64,000 nucleotides of DNA, from the NCBI RefSeq assembly GCF_020422885.1, contig NZ_CP084622.1, positions 4,742,132-4,806,131 on the forward strand. Reading direction: 5' to 3'. Origin of the DNA: Mesobacillus sp. S13. GTDB lineage: Bacteria; Bacillota; Bacilli; Bacillales; Cytobacillaceae. This document shows, piece by piece, positions 17,029 to 26,275 of the stretch. Under the pieces are notes generated by a model. That model made no database searches, was not told where the DNA came from, and saw nothing but the letters and a program-made list of their open reading frames with translations. Made by a program: the position numbers and the translations under genes. Each line of letters opens with the position of its first letter. Position 1 is the stretch's first letter.

Positions 17029-17975
17029 CTCTTTTTTAATTCCCCCTCCAGATATTCCAGGACAACATCACGATAAAGAGAGATCCCCTTATAGTCAGCG
17101 ATGAATTCCGGAAGTTCTTTTAGGATTGCCGAAAACTGCTCCAGCCATGGCGTATGCTGAACGAACTCTTCAAGCGGAAGCAAATGGGTATGGATCGTAA
17201 ATAAAATTCCATTGCTTTTTGGAAGACGGAATAATTTTTGAACTTCTACTCGGAAATGAACCATCTCGCCAGCATTTTCTTTGGTCACCTTTTTTCGGCT
17301 CTGTCCCCAATCTGCAAAGGTTTCGAGCGATGTATCCAAGGTGTTTCCTGCCATCAATGACCAGTTTTTCCTCCACCAGGGACTTCCTGCCTCGATTCTC
17401 ATTAAAAACTGGAGGATGCGTTCATCAAGAGATTCGGACTTGAAACGGGGAATGGGTGTATGAATTTCTTTGAATGACATACCAGCATCAAAATACAAGG
17501 ACCAATTGGCTGGAAAGCAGAGCTGGCCCGCATCCAGGAATAAATCCCCGTCCCGCTGCATCATCAGGATCAAGTCTTCCTGGACATGCCTTCCTACAAA
17601 ATCAAGAGGCTCCTCTTCCAGTGTCGTCGAATCCCCAAATGTGAAGGAGTATTTCTCATCGGTATGAAGGTTAGTGAAGATCCACTTATCATCGTTGGTA
17701 ACAAGCTTGAATTTTCCGGGATCATACTCGGCCAAATCGTGCAAGATCAAATCCAATGCTTCCCACTGGGCTTTCATGGTATGAGGCTCTGAATGATAAC
17801 ATCTTTCTGGGTGCTTATTCAGCAGCTTTCTTTTCAGATTCATTTCCTCTATATAAGTTTCCGTCACTTCGATGGCAATTGGTGGATTTAATGGAATGGC
17901 ATTGTTAGAATATCTATATACATCATGTTCACCAAACGGATAAGGAAATGAACGGATATCCTCAGCGGAGACCAT
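17025..17975 (-). CDS. Heme-dependent oxidative N-demethylase family protein (DUF3445)
   Basis: The 316-residue protein matches the DUF3445/HODM family, which binds heme and removes methyl groups from amines with oxygen. Features seen are 'LCFPANWSLYFDAG' (the 'CFPSxWxxxxKxG'-like core), 'HTPIPRF' and 'RxNW' near residue 200 ('WWRKNWSL'). It heads the operon, with AAAGGAGG well placed. It is followed without a gap by the DmmA-like gene and the ferredoxin reductase, which would supply electrons. This suggests growth on dimethylamine or a related methylamine as a nitrogen source. It would act in the cytoplasm. Confidence 0.8.
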   Translation of the reverse strand: MVSAEDIRSFPYPFGEHDVYRYSNNAIPLNPPIAIEVTETYIEEMNLKRKLLNKHPERCYHSEPHTMKAQWEALDLILHDLAEYDPGKFKLVTNDDKWIFTNLHTDEKYSFTFGDSTTLEEEPLDFVGRHVQEDLILMMQRDGDLFLDAGQLCFPANWSLYFDAGMSFKEIHTPIPRFKSESLDERILQFLMRIEAGSPWWRKNWSLMAGNTLDTSLETFADWGQSRKKVTKENAGEMVHFRVEVQKLFRLPKSNGILFTIHTHLLPLEEFVQHTPWLEQFSAILKELPEFIADYKGISLYRDVVLEYLEGELKKR

Positions 17976-18151
17976 CCAACCCCTCCTTTTCTGAATTTTT
18001 CATCTACTTAATACTATACAGAAGTTTGCTGAGGAATTCATTACTAGCGGGAAAGTTGGACAAGCTTATATAGGGCAAGTAGGAAACGTCGGTATAATTG
18101 TGTCTTTTTCCTGAAATAATGATGAAGTATGCAAAGCCGGAGTTTTATCAC

Positions 18152-18180
18152 TTGACACTTAATTGGTTTTATATAATAAT
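18152..18180 (+). promoter_or_regulatory. ahpC promoter
   Basis: TTGACA (18152-18157) and AATAAT (18175-18180) are 17 bp apart, placing the start near 18187, about 95 nt before the ahpC ATG. Confidence 0.6.
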
Positions 18181-18190
18181 CGTTACTGTA

Positions 18191-18205
18191 TTAGAATTAT
18201 TCTAG
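18191..18205 (+). promoter_or_regulatory. PerR-box-like operator of ahpCF
   Basis: TTAGAATTATTCTAG is a 7-1-7 inverted repeat. It matches the Per box TTATAATnATTATAA at 11 of its 14 defined bases and overlaps the expected transcription start. Peroxide-responsive repression of ahpC by PerR is established in B. subtilis. Confidence 0.6.
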
Positions 18206-18282
18206 TTTACCGAATAGTTAACTGAACTTATCAGTGAAACTATTTCAAAAAATAATTCAACCATTCAAGGAGGAAATTAATC

Positions 18283-18846
18283 ATGGCATTAATCGGCACT
18301 CAAGTTCTACCATTCACAGCAAACGCATTCCACAACGGAGAATTCATCACTGTTTCTGAAGAAAACCTAAAAGGCAAATGGAGCGTAGTTGTATTCTACC
18401 CAGCTGACTTCACATTCGTATGCCCAACTGAACTTGAAGACATGCAAAACGAATATGCTACATTAAAAGAAATGGGAGCTGAAGTATACTCTGTATCAAC
18501 TGATACTCACTTCACTCACAAAGCATGGCATGATCACTCAGAAGCTATCGGCAAAATCGAGTACATCATGATCGGCGACCCTTCACAGAAGATCTCTCGT
18601 AACTTTGATGTATTGAACGAAGAAGATGGTCTTGCAGAGCGCGGAACTTTCATCATCGATCCAGACGGCGTTATCCAAACTGTTGAAATCAACGCAGGCG
18701 GAATCGGCCGTGACGCTAGCCAGGTAGTAAGCAAGCTAAAAGCTGCACAATATGTACGCAACAACCCAGGCGAAGTTTGCCCTGCTAAATGGAAAGAAGG
18801 CGGCGAAACTCTTAAGCCAAGCCTTGATCTTGTAGGAAAGATTTAA
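18283..18846 (+). CDS. ahpC: Alkyl hydroperoxide reductase subunit C (2-Cys peroxiredoxin)
   Basis: This 187-residue peroxiredoxin reduces hydrogen peroxide, organic peroxides and peroxynitrite. The peroxidatic cysteine is C47 in 'FTFVCPTE' and the resolving cysteine is C166 in 'GEVCPAKW'. It is a cytoplasmic decamer former of normal length. Codon use is strongly biased to preferred codons, as for an abundant protein. AAGGAGGAAA precedes the ATG. The reductase ahpF begins 13 bp later, and a PerR-like box lies upstream. Confidence 0.97.
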   Translation: MALIGTQVLPFTANAFHNGEFITVSEENLKGKWSVVVFYPADFTFVCPTELEDMQNEYATLKEMGAEVYSVSTDTHFTHKAWHDHSEAIGKIEYIMIGDPSQKISRNFDVLNEEDGLAERGTFIIDPDGVIQTVEINAGGIGRDASQVVSKLKAAQYVRNNPGEVCPAKWKEGGETLKPSLDLVGKI

Positions 18847-18859
18847 GGGGTACACTCCC

Positions 18860-20389
18860 ATGTTATTAGATGCAGAAATTAAAGCACAATTAGCCCAATA
18901 TCTTCAAATGATGGAGGGCGATGTGCTGCTTAAAGTTAGCGCAGGATCGGATGATGTATCACGAGACATGCTGGCTTTAGTCGATGAATTGGCAACAATG
19001 TCATCCCACATCAAAGTGGAGCATGCAGAACTCGAAAGAACACCTAGCTTCAGTGTCAACCGCCCTGGCGAAGACACTGGCGTGACTTTCGCCGGCATTC
19101 CTTTAGGACATGAATTCACTTCATTAGTACTGGCTCTATTACAGGTTAGCGGAAGAGCTCCTAAGGTAGACCAGAAAGTCATCGATCAGGTAAAAGCGAT
19201 CAAAGACGAATATCGTTTTGAAACTTATGTCAGCCTGAGCTGCCATAACTGCCCTGATGTGGTGCAGGCCTTGAACCTGATGAGCATTTTAAACCCTGGC
19301 ATTTCCCATGTCATGATCGATGGCGCAGCTTTCAAGGAAGAAGTTGAAAGCAAGCAGGTCATGGCCGTGCCTACGGTATTCTTGAATGGTGAAACATTCG
19401 GAAGCGGACGTATGTCCCTTGAAGAAATCCTTGCAAAAATGGGTTCAGGCCCTGATGCAACTGAATTGAACGATAAAGAGCCTTATGATGTCCTTGTTGT
19501 CGGCGGCGGACCAGCTGGTTCCAGTGCGGCCATCTATGCAGCACGTAAAGGAATCCGTACAGGGATTGTTGCAGAACGCTTCGGCGGACAGGTTATGGAT
19601 ACTTTAGGCATTGAGAACTTCATCAGCGTGAAGCATACTGAAGGTCCAAAGCTTGTTGCAAGTCTTGAGGAGCATGTTAAAGAGTACGGTGTTGATATCA
19701 TGAACTTGCAGCGTGCTAAACGCCTGTCTAAGAAAGACCTCGTTGAAGTTGAACTTGAAAATGGTGCAGTCCTTAAGAGTAAAACTGTCATCATTTCAAC
19801 TGGTGCCCGCTGGCGTAATGTCAACGTACCAGGAGAAGCTGAGTTCAAGAACAAAGGGGTTGCCTACTGCCCTCACTGTGATGGACCATTGTTCGAAGGT
19901 AAAGATGTTGCGGTAATCGGCGGAGGAAACTCCGGTGTTGAAGCAGCAATCGACCTTGCGGGTATTGTAAAGCACGTAACAGTCATCGAGTTCAACCCAG
20001 AGCTTAAAGCTGATGCTGTTTTACAAGAACGCTTGAACAGCCTTCCAAATGTTACAGTCGTGTCGAACGCTCAAACAACTGAGATTACCGGAACAGATAA
20101 AGTGAACGGTATTTCCTATGTTGACCGCACAACTGGAGAAGAACATCATGTAGAGTTACAAGGTGTATTCGTCCAGATCGGCCTTGTACCGAACACAGAA
20201 TGGCTCGGAGACACGCTTGAACGCACTCGCTTCGGTGAGATTGTCGTAAACAAGCACGGTGCCACTGACCTTCCTGGCGTCTTCGCTGCAGGCGACTGCA
20301 CAGACAGTGCATACAAACAAATCATCATTTCAATGGGATCAGGTGCAACCGCAGCATTAGGTGCATTTGATTACATGATTCGAAATTAA
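18860..20389 (+). CDS. ahpF: Alkyl hydroperoxide reductase subunit F
   Basis: This 509-residue flavoprotein transfers electrons from NADH to AhpC. The N-terminal double thioredoxin-fold domain carries CHNC (C128-C131), which docks with AhpC. The C-terminal thioredoxin-reductase-like part has the FAD motif '[12 protein letters not shown]', the active disulfide CPHC (C337-C340), the NAD motif '[12 protein letters not shown]' and the C-terminal FAD loop '[10 protein letters not shown]'. It is second in the operon after ahpC and ends in a strong terminator. Confidence 0.97.
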   Translation: MLLDAEIKAQLAQYLQMMEGDVLLKVSAGSDDVSRDMLALVDELATMSSHIKVEHAELERTPSFSVNRPGEDTGVTFAGIPLGHEFTSLVLALLQVSGRAPKVDQKVIDQVKAIKDEYRFETYVSLSCHNCPDVVQALNLMSILNPGISHVMIDGAAFKEEVESKQVMAVPTVFLNGETFGSGRMSLEEILAKMGSGPDATELNDKEPYDVLVVGGGPAGSSAAIYAARKGIRTGIVAERFGGQVMDTLGIENFISVKHTEGPKLVASLEEHVKEYGVDIMNLQRAKRLSKKDLVEVELENGAVLKSKTVIISTGARWRNVNVPGEAEFKNKGVAYCPHCDGPLFEGKDVAVIGGGNSGVEAAIDLAGIVKHVTVIEFNPELKADAVLQERLNSLPNVTVVSNAQTTEITGTDKVNGISYVDRTTGEEHHVELQGVFVQIGLVPNTEWLGDTLERTRFGEIVVNKHGATDLPGVFAAGDCTDSAYKQIIISMGSGATAALGAFDYMIRN

Positions 20390-20401
20390 TTTATGCAAAA
20401 G

Positions 20402-20449
20402 AAGCTGACTTAAAAGGTCGTTGAATGACGCCTTTTGAGTCAGCTTTTT
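20402..20449 (+). terminator. Terminator of ahpCF
   Basis: A long stem of about 19 bp (20402-20420 with 20428-20446), with one bulge, is followed by a T-run. Confidence 0.85.
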
Positions 20450-20583
20450 ATTTTTTATATACTTATACCTTGGGAATTATTGAAGCTGCGTTCTACAGAA
20501 TTACATATATTTAATAAGTGGATTAATAGAAGGATCTGGGAGAAAAACTAAGGGTAGCTATTTGGTTAAAGGATGTGACTTTA

Positions 20584-21288
20584 ATGGAATTTTTCCAAAG
20601 CCAGGATTCGCTTACTGCTATTCAGTGGGTGCTGCGGGCTATTATTGGGTTTTTCTTTTTATTAATTGTAACCAGAGCTCTTGGACAACGTGCCATCTCC
20701 CAATTAAGACCCCTGGATTTTGCCATTGCTCTAGTAATCGGGAACATTATTGCCCATCCCCTATCAGACGAGCATCTAGGGTTGAAAGGCTCTATTATCA
20801 CAACTACTGTCTTATTGGCTTTATATCTTGGCGGAATCTATATGATACTCAAATTCCCCTGGTTTAGAAGGATACTCAACCATGCACCAATCACCATTGT
20901 TGAAAATGGAGAAATACTTAACAAAGGATTAAAAAAAGCAAGGATCTCCATTGATGTATTATTGGAAGAGCTGCGAGAAAGAAAAATAGAAGATGTGAAA
21001 AAAGTAGCCCTGGCGATTTGGGAGGCTGACGGGAAATTATCCGTCTTTTTAGATCCAAAATATGAACCACTGACTCCCTCCTCAATTCAAATGGCTGCAG
21101 AACCATTCAATTTTCCAAGGACGATCATTAAAGAAGGGAAAATAAATTACGAAGTATTAAAACAAGTTCACAAGGACGAAGGTTGGATTGTTTCAAATTT
21201 AGAAAATATTTATCAGACAGAGATTAAAGATGTTCTGCTTGCTACCCTTGATAATAAAGACATCCTTAAAGTATTTTTATATAAATAA
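20584..21288 (+). CDS. DUF421 (YetF/YrbG-like) membrane protein
   Basis: The ~234-residue protein has three N-terminal transmembrane helices (about residues 15-85). A cytoplasmic YetF-type domain with 'ITIVENGEILNKGLKKARIS' spacing follows. Conserved phrases are 'RALGQRAISQLRPLDFAIAL' and 'ELRERKIEDVKKVALAIWE'. Several paralogues exist in most Bacillus, some made in spores and needed for germination complexes or spore integrity, but its role here is unknown. AAAGGA (20568-20573) nearly touches a GTG at 20575, so the ATG at 20584 is the better start. Confidence 0.85.
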   Translation: MEFFQSQDSLTAIQWVLRAIIGFFFLLIVTRALGQRAISQLRPLDFAIALVIGNIIAHPLSDEHLGLKGSIITTTVLLALYLGGIYMILKFPWFRRILNHAPITIVENGEILNKGLKKARISIDVLLEELRERKIEDVKKVALAIWEADGKLSVFLDPKYEPLTPSSIQMAAEPFNFPRTIIKEGKINYEVLKQVHKDEGWIVSNLENIYQTEIKDVLLATLDNKDILKVFLYK

Positions 21289-21328
21289 TCAACTATTCCC
21301 ACCCAACAGCGAAGTATAGAGTAAAAAA

Positions 21329-21357
21329 CAACCTTCAATCCAGGGGATTGAAGGTTG
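21329..21357 (-). terminator. Terminator of mqo
   Basis: A 13-bp perfect stem (21329-21341 with 21345-21357) has a 3-nt loop. On the minus strand it is followed by TTTTTTAC. It may also stop transcription from the DUF421 gene. Confidence 0.85.
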
Positions 21358-21362
21358 TAGCT

Positions 21363-22865
21363 CTATCTGCTGAGGACCTTTACTTTTTCATTTAAACCCA
21401 GCATTTTAGCTGTTGAATCGTGGATTTCATGGAACAAATCCGGATTGTCGACTAAAGACACTCCATACGAAGGTACCATTTCTTTAATTTTATCCTTCCA
21501 TTCGAACATTCTCTCTGGGAAGCACTTTTCCAGTACTTCCAGCATGACGTTTACCGCAGTAGATGCTCCTGGAGATGCCCCTAGCAATGCGGCCACTGAG
21601 CCATCAGAGGAGCTTACAACCTCTGTACCAAACTGTAGTGTCCCTTTGCCGGATTCCGTGTCTTTGATGACCTGGACACGCTGCCCTGCGACTACCATAC
21701 TCCAATCCTCGCTTTTCGCATTAGGGATAAACTCACGCAGTTCTTCCATCCGCTTTTCATGCGATAGCATAACCTGCTCGATCAGGTATTTAGTCAGGGC
21801 CATTTCCTTCATTCCTGCCGCTAACATCGTAATGACGTTATTCGGCTTTACTGAACCAATTAAATCTAAATTCGAGCCTGTTTTCAGGAACTTCGGTGTG
21901 AAGCCCGCAAACGGTCCAAACAGCAAGGACTTTTTATTATCAATGAATCGTGTATCCAGGTGCGGAACAGACATTGGAGGAGCCCCTACCTTGGCTTTAC
22001 CGTAAACTTTCGCATGGTGCTGCTCTACCACTTCCGGATTGTTGCATACCATGAATAGTCCGCTTACTGGGAATCCGCCAATTTGTTTTGATTCGGGAAT
22101 CCCTGTTTTTTGCAGCAATGGCAGACTGCCGCCCCCACCGCCAATAAAAATGAATTTCGCGAAATGGGACTCTGTCCTGCCGCTATCAAGATTTTTTACC
22201 TTGACTTCCCATGTGCCATCGCTAGCACGTTTGATATCTTTCACACTATGTCTATAGTTAATCTGGACGTTTTTACTCTCCAGATGTTCAAATAGCATCC
22301 TTGTTAAAGCTCCAAAGTTAACATCCGTGCCTGAATCTATTTTGGTTGCAGCAATCGGCTCAGTTGAAGTACGTCCCTCCATGACTAAAGGAATCCACTC
22401 CTTCAGCTTTGCTGGATCTTCCGAATACTCCATCCCTTGAAACATAGGAATACTTGAAAGCGCTTTAAAACGATTTTTCAAAAACTCTACATTCTTTTCC
22501 CCTTCCACTAGACTCATATGAGGCAGCGGCCTGATAAAATCTTCGGGATTGCGAATCAAGTTGCTTTTTACAAGATGTGCCCAAAACTGTCTTGAAATTT
22601 GAAACTGTTCATTTACGTTAATAGCTTTGCTAATATCTATTGATCCGTCAGGTTTTTCAGGTGTGTAGTTAAGTTCACACAATGCGGCATGGCCGGTACC
22701 TGCGTTATTCCACTCGTTAGAGCTTTCCTCGCCTGCTGAAGCGAGTTTTTCGAACACTTTGATTTCCCACTCTGGTGCTAACTCTTTCAGTAAGGATCCC
22801 AACGTCGCACTCATGACTCCGGCACCAATTAAGATAACGTCTGTTGCTTTCTGTACGTTGCTCAT
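21363..22865 (-). CDS. mqo: Malate:quinone oxidoreductase
   Basis: This 500-residue peripheral membrane FAD enzyme oxidises malate to oxaloacetate and passes electrons to the quinone pool, bypassing NAD-dependent malate dehydrogenase. Seen are the N-terminal FAD motif '[17 protein letters not shown]', '[20 protein letters not shown]' (in parts) and '[15 protein letters not shown]' near the C terminus, all Mqo signatures. A longer frame reaches 22940, but AAGGAAGGA lies just before the ATG at 22865 and the Mqo homology begins there. Monocistronic with its own terminator. Confidence 0.95.
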   Translation of the reverse strand: MSNVQKATDVILIGAGVMSATLGSLLKELAPEWEIKVFEKLASAGEESSNEWNNAGTGHAALCELNYTPEKPDGSIDISKAINVNEQFQISRQFWAHLVKSNLIRNPEDFIRPLPHMSLVEGEKNVEFLKNRFKALSSIPMFQGMEYSEDPAKLKEWIPLVMEGRTSTEPIAATKIDSGTDVNFGALTRMLFEHLESKNVQINYRHSVKDIKRASDGTWEVKVKNLDSGRTESHFAKFIFIGGGGGSLPLLQKTGIPESKQIGGFPVSGLFMVCNNPEVVEQHHAKVYGKAKVGAPPMSVPHLDTRFIDNKKSLLFGPFAGFTPKFLKTGSNLDLIGSVKPNNVITMLAAGMKEMALTKYLIEQVMLSHEKRMEELREFIPNAKSEDWSMVVAGQRVQVIKDTESGKGTLQFGTEVVSSSDGSVAALLGASPGASTAVNVMLEVLEKCFPERMFEWKDKIKEMVPSYGVSLVDNPDLFHEIHDSTAKMLGLNEKVKVLSR

Positions 22866-23061
22866 TATATCCTTCCTTGTCCCATATATTTGAGTAGTCA
22901 CGACAATTTTTGCTTTCGAGCCTACCTTTGTTAAAACCATAACATAATCTATTATAATGATTTACGGATTAAAAATCCTACTATTTACTGATAATTATAA
23001 ACTATTTTACCACTGTAAAAAAGAGAGAAGCCCTTCCATCATTCTGAAAATCCAAAAATAA

Positions 23062-23094
23062 TGCCTTAATCCATAAAAAAATAAGATTAAGACA
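23062..23094 (-). terminator. Terminator of the diguanylate cyclase gene
   Basis: A 10-bp stem (23062-23071 with 23085-23094) with one G-U pair is followed by TTATTTTT on the minus strand. Confidence 0.55.
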
Positions 23095-23136
23095 TTGGCC
23101 TAACAGATCTCTGATTTTATCTTTTTAAATAAACAA

Positions 23137-24231
23137 CTAATGATGACAAATGCTGCTTACCCTATTCCTGCCCGATTGCTTTGCCACATAAAGACACTTA
23201 TCTGCCTTTTTAACAATTTCTTCAGGATCATGGACCGTTTCTGGATAAGTAGCCACCCCGATTGAAACTGTAATGTTAATTTGTTGTTTTTCATCAATAG
23301 GAAAAGAATGTTGGGACACAGATTCTCGAATCCTCTCGGCAATCTCCATGGCTTGATGATTCGGACAGTCAGGTAAGATTACAGAGAATTCTTCTCCTCC
23401 ATTTCTTGAAACAATATCAAAAGACCTGGTGTTATTTTTTAGGACCTGGCCTAGTTCGATCAGTATTTTATCTCCAGCCGGATGGCCGTATGTATCATTC
23501 ACTTTTTTAAAATAATCAATATCCAATGTAAGGAGTGAGAGCTTTTCTCCTTTTTCCTTCGCATTTTTCACAAACATGTTAAAGATATAATCAAATTGAC
23601 GTACATTGTTTAATCCCGTTAAGTAATCGATTGATGCTTCTTCCTTGTATCTTTCTAATAAAAAATGAGACTTTCTTTGGAAATTAACAAAAAAAACACT
23701 TACGAATCCACCAAGATATGCGATTCCCCAATAAGATGGCACCAAAATCTTCAATACACCAAAATCTCTGACTAGAATAGTTATAATCACTGTAAAAACG
23801 AGATTGGTGGCAAGAATCATTAATGAACTTTTCTTATTCAGGTTCACATTCTTGTTCAATAATCGGCTAATGATAAAATAAAACAGCATGATCAAAATCA
23901 TTAAAACCATTGCACCATATGCAGATAGAGTAACACCATATAGAAATCTGCCAACAATGATGATCACCCCACAAAGCAAAGCCGGCCGAATCCCAATAAA
24001 CAAAGTGAGCAGCATGACTGGAATAAACCTTAAGTCTACAATTGTCTCACTTGTTACCTGAATGGAATAATACATAAGGATCATTCCTAATGAACCACCT
24101 GCAACTCCATCAAATAAATCCGCAATATACCATTTCTTTTTTTCTACTTTCAATTTCCACCTTAATTGGACATAAACAAAGAGCAGAGCAATCAAGATAC
24201 ATAAATTAACTAATAAATGATCGATGAGCAA
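23137..24231 (-). CDS. Membrane diguanylate cyclase (5TM-LYT + GGDEF)
   Basis: The ~364-residue protein has about six N-terminal helices of the 5TM-5TMR_LYT sensor type and a C-terminal GGDEF domain that makes cyclic di-GMP from two GTP. The active site reads GGEEF (near residue 277), an active variant. The inhibitory-site motif RxxD ('RSFD') is five residues before it, so product inhibition is expected. 'DIDYFKKVNDTYGHPAGD' is the usual metal/substrate segment. A GTG at 24240 abuts AGGAG. The in-frame TTG at 24231 has proper spacing and is preferred. Likely controls the motility-to-biofilm switch; the signal is unknown. Confidence 0.9.
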   Translation of the reverse strand: MLIDHLLVNLCILIALLFVYVQLRWKLKVEKKKWYIADLFDGVAGGSLGMILMYYSIQVTSETIVDLRFIPVMLLTLFIGIRPALLCGVIIIVGRFLYGVTLSAYGAMVLMILIMLFYFIISRLLNKNVNLNKKSSLMILATNLVFTVIITILVRDFGVLKILVPSYWGIAYLGGFVSVFFVNFQRKSHFLLERYKEEASIDYLTGLNNVRQFDYIFNMFVKNAKEKGEKLSLLTLDIDYFKKVNDTYGHPAGDKILIELGQVLKNNTRSFDIVSRNGGEEFSVILPDCPNHQAMEIAERIRESVSQHSFPIDEKQQINITVSIGVATYPETVHDPEEIVKKADKCLYVAKQSGRNRVSSICHH

Positions 24232-24366
24232 GCAATACACTCCTAGTACTTTAGTCCCTTTAGTATATCAATACCGATTATTTTCTTCCAATCTTTGTAT
24301 GATTGCATATATGATTTTCCATAATTTCAAAAAAATTTTATGCTAGTGCCATATAAAATTTGTAAC

Positions 24367-24404
24367 AACAAAGGCTTCAGGTATTTGTACCTGAAGCCTT
24401 TGTT
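24367..24404 (-). terminator. Terminator of the yciI-like gene
   Basis: A 17-bp perfect stem (24367-24383 with 24388-24404) has a 4-nt loop. Confidence 0.85.
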
Positions 24405-24415
24405 ATCTAAATCTA

Positions 24416-24730
24416 TTATACTTGCATACTCGCTAAGGCGATACGGAAAGGGTGAAGCTCTGCCGTCATGACTCCCTCCACAACAGCCGGATCGCTCAGC
24501 ATTATCCTCTCAGCCTCTCCCTGGGATTCCGCTGTAAACACCACGATGCCAAAGGCAGTCTCATCCATCGTCGTTGTTCTTCCTGCCATTATGACCGTCC
24601 CTTTTGCTAATAGACGTTTTAAACTCTCAAAATGCCTTCCGACGATTTCGTTCGTTTCATTCGTCCAGTTGCTTTCCACCAGGTACTCTGGCATAAGCCG
24701 AAGAACGTAAATAAACTGTTGAGGCTCCAT
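24416..24730 (-). CDS. YciI-like protein
   Basis: The 104-residue protein has the dimeric ferredoxin-like fold of YciI. It has 'GTVIMAGRT' and 'IVVFTAESQGEAERIMLSDPA' (in parts) in the expected places, with a potential active-site Asp in 'SDPAV'. Related proteins include dehalogenase-like and muconolactone-isomerase-like enzymes, and the function here is unknown. GGGGAG precedes the start. It lies 56 bp downstream of degV and may be co-transcribed. Confidence 0.8.
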   Translation of the reverse strand: MEPQQFIYVLRLMPEYLVESNWTNETNEIVGRHFESLKRLLAKGTVIMAGRTTTMDETAFGIVVFTAESQGEAERIMLSDPAVVEGVMTAELHPFRIALASMQV

Positions 24731-24786
24731 TCAACTCCCCACTTTCCCATTCATTCCTAAGTACCAAAATATTTCTTTTTATTTGT

Positions 24787-25650
24787 TTACTTTTCCATAA
24801 AGAACATAGAAATAGCCCCTAAACCAACATGGGTTCCAACTGATACCCCCATTTGCATAATGTGAATGTCACCTTTGAAATCTGTATCAAGTTGAATTTT
24901 AGCTTTAAGATTTTCTGCAACTTTATGATCTGATGTATAACCAAGGATAATAAATTCCGTCATTTTCGGGTCATTTCTTTTTATAAATTCCTGCGTGTAA
25001 TGCTGGAGTACTCTTTTTAAACCTCTTTCTTTTCCCACTATCGCCCCTTTTCCATCCTTCATCGACATGATGGGCTTTAGCATTAAAATTTTGCCTATTA
25101 TGGCACTTGCATTGGTGAGTCTGCCGCTCTTTAATAAATGATCTAAATCATCAACAGATAGAAAATGTTTGACCTTCGTCTTATACTTTTCGTTAAAAGC
25201 AACGATTTCTTCAAACGAAGCTCCTCGCTCCCTCATCAACGCACTTTTCAAAATCAGCCACCCGCTTCCATGGCTCATGCTTTTTGAATCTACTATATGT
25301 ACTTTGACATTCGAATTTGGATACTCCTCGAAAAAATAATCTCTGGCTAGAACAGCTGATTGATATGCACCGCTCGTTCCGCTGGACATGCAGATACAAA
25401 TTATTTCTTTATGGCCATCTTCAATAGCCTCATTCATTATTTTCTGGTACTCCGCTGGACTAGGCATGCCTGTCGTTGGAAACTCCGGTAATGCTTCCAT
25501 CATCCCATAAAATTCATCCGGATGGATATCGACCCTGTCTTTATAGACTTTCCCCTCAATGTTTATCGTCAGGGGTGCCAAGCTGATATCGTACATTTTT
25601 AGTACTTCATCAGATAAATCACATGTGGAATCAGCCATAATTTTTATCAT
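24787..25650 (-). CDS. DegV family fatty-acid-binding protein
   Basis: The 287-residue protein starts 'MIKIMADSTCDLS' with the DegV opening (ADSTCDL). It has 'TTGMPSPAEY' and 'ICMSSGTSGAYQSA' (the phosphate/carboxylate-binding loop) and 'LLKSGRLTNASAIIG'. DegV/FakB proteins carry a fatty acid so that FakA can phosphorylate it for phospholipid synthesis. No FakA gene is nearby. TTGGAGGATATAA gives a clear ribosome site. Length is normal for the family. Confidence 0.92.
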   Translation of the reverse strand: MIKIMADSTCDLSDEVLKMYDISLAPLTINIEGKVYKDRVDIHPDEFYGMMEALPEFPTTGMPSPAEYQKIMNEAIEDGHKEIICICMSSGTSGAYQSAVLARDYFFEEYPNSNVKVHIVDSKSMSHGSGWLILKSALMRERGASFEEIVAFNEKYKTKVKHFLSVDDLDHLLKSGRLTNASAIIGKILMLKPIMSMKDGKGAIVGKERGLKRVLQHYTQEFIKRNDPKMTEFIILGYTSDHKVAENLKAKIQLDTDFKGDIHIMQMGVSVGTHVGLGAISMFFMEK

Positions 25651-26275
25651 TTATATCCTCCAAGACGGCATTTTATCACCTTACCTATTTCTTCTATTGT
25701 AACCTTACAGAGTCAAATAAGTTTATAAGAAAATATACCATTTTTAGAATCTAAGAAATTGATGAAATTTTACTGATTGTCAAGACGGATAATCCTCTCT
25801 GTCTCTGGTAAATATGGAATCGTAAAATATTTATCGTATAGCTCTTCGGGGTTTTCAGGATATTTCTAAACCATACCCTTTCTGCTAAGCAGATGAATTT
25901 GTTTTCGGTACGACTATAGGTTATCATCTGTGTAGAAAACACGATAGTTGCAGCCTGTTTGCGGGAGATAATCAAGTTTTATGAGTGATTTAAAATGCGA
26001 AGTATGGCTAGAAGCGTTCCAAACAACAGTTGAAGCAAAAAGTCTAACCAAAGCAAATGAAATATTAACTGAGGCGCAGCCTGATAAAATAAGCAGATAA
26101 AATCCTGAAAATGACATTGGAGCTATATAATCTATAGATTGAGTACAGGAAGAGTTATGTGGAATTTTAGACGGATTAAATAAGATGAAGAATTTCCTGA
26201 TAAAACATGTGATACAAGAACTATAATTCAGCTATTATCGATGCTTAAATAATAAGCATGAAAAGAGGTCTACAA
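25651..26275. other. Gene-poor 625-bp stretch with possible gene remains
   Basis: No intact gene with a good ribosome site is clear. On the minus strand a protein-like frame is broken by stops (see the pseudogene entry). On the plus strand a 39-codon frame (25981-26100) starts MSDLKCEVWLEAF and looks protein-like, but its nearest purine-rich site is 13 nt away. It is listed here rather than as a gene. Confidence 0.4.
25770..25988 (-). pseudogene. Possible decayed gene, C-terminal remnant
   Basis: One minus-strand frame reads a protein-like stretch ('KLDYLPQTGCNYRVFYTDDNL'-type sequence, then 'SYRKQIHLLSRKGMV', then 'YPENPEELYDKYFTIPY') ending at a stop at 25770. In-frame stops at 25914-25916 and 25866-25868 interrupt it. 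The composition is ordinary soluble protein, unlike random AT-rich sequence. The family is not recognised. It could also be chance. Confidence 0.3.
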
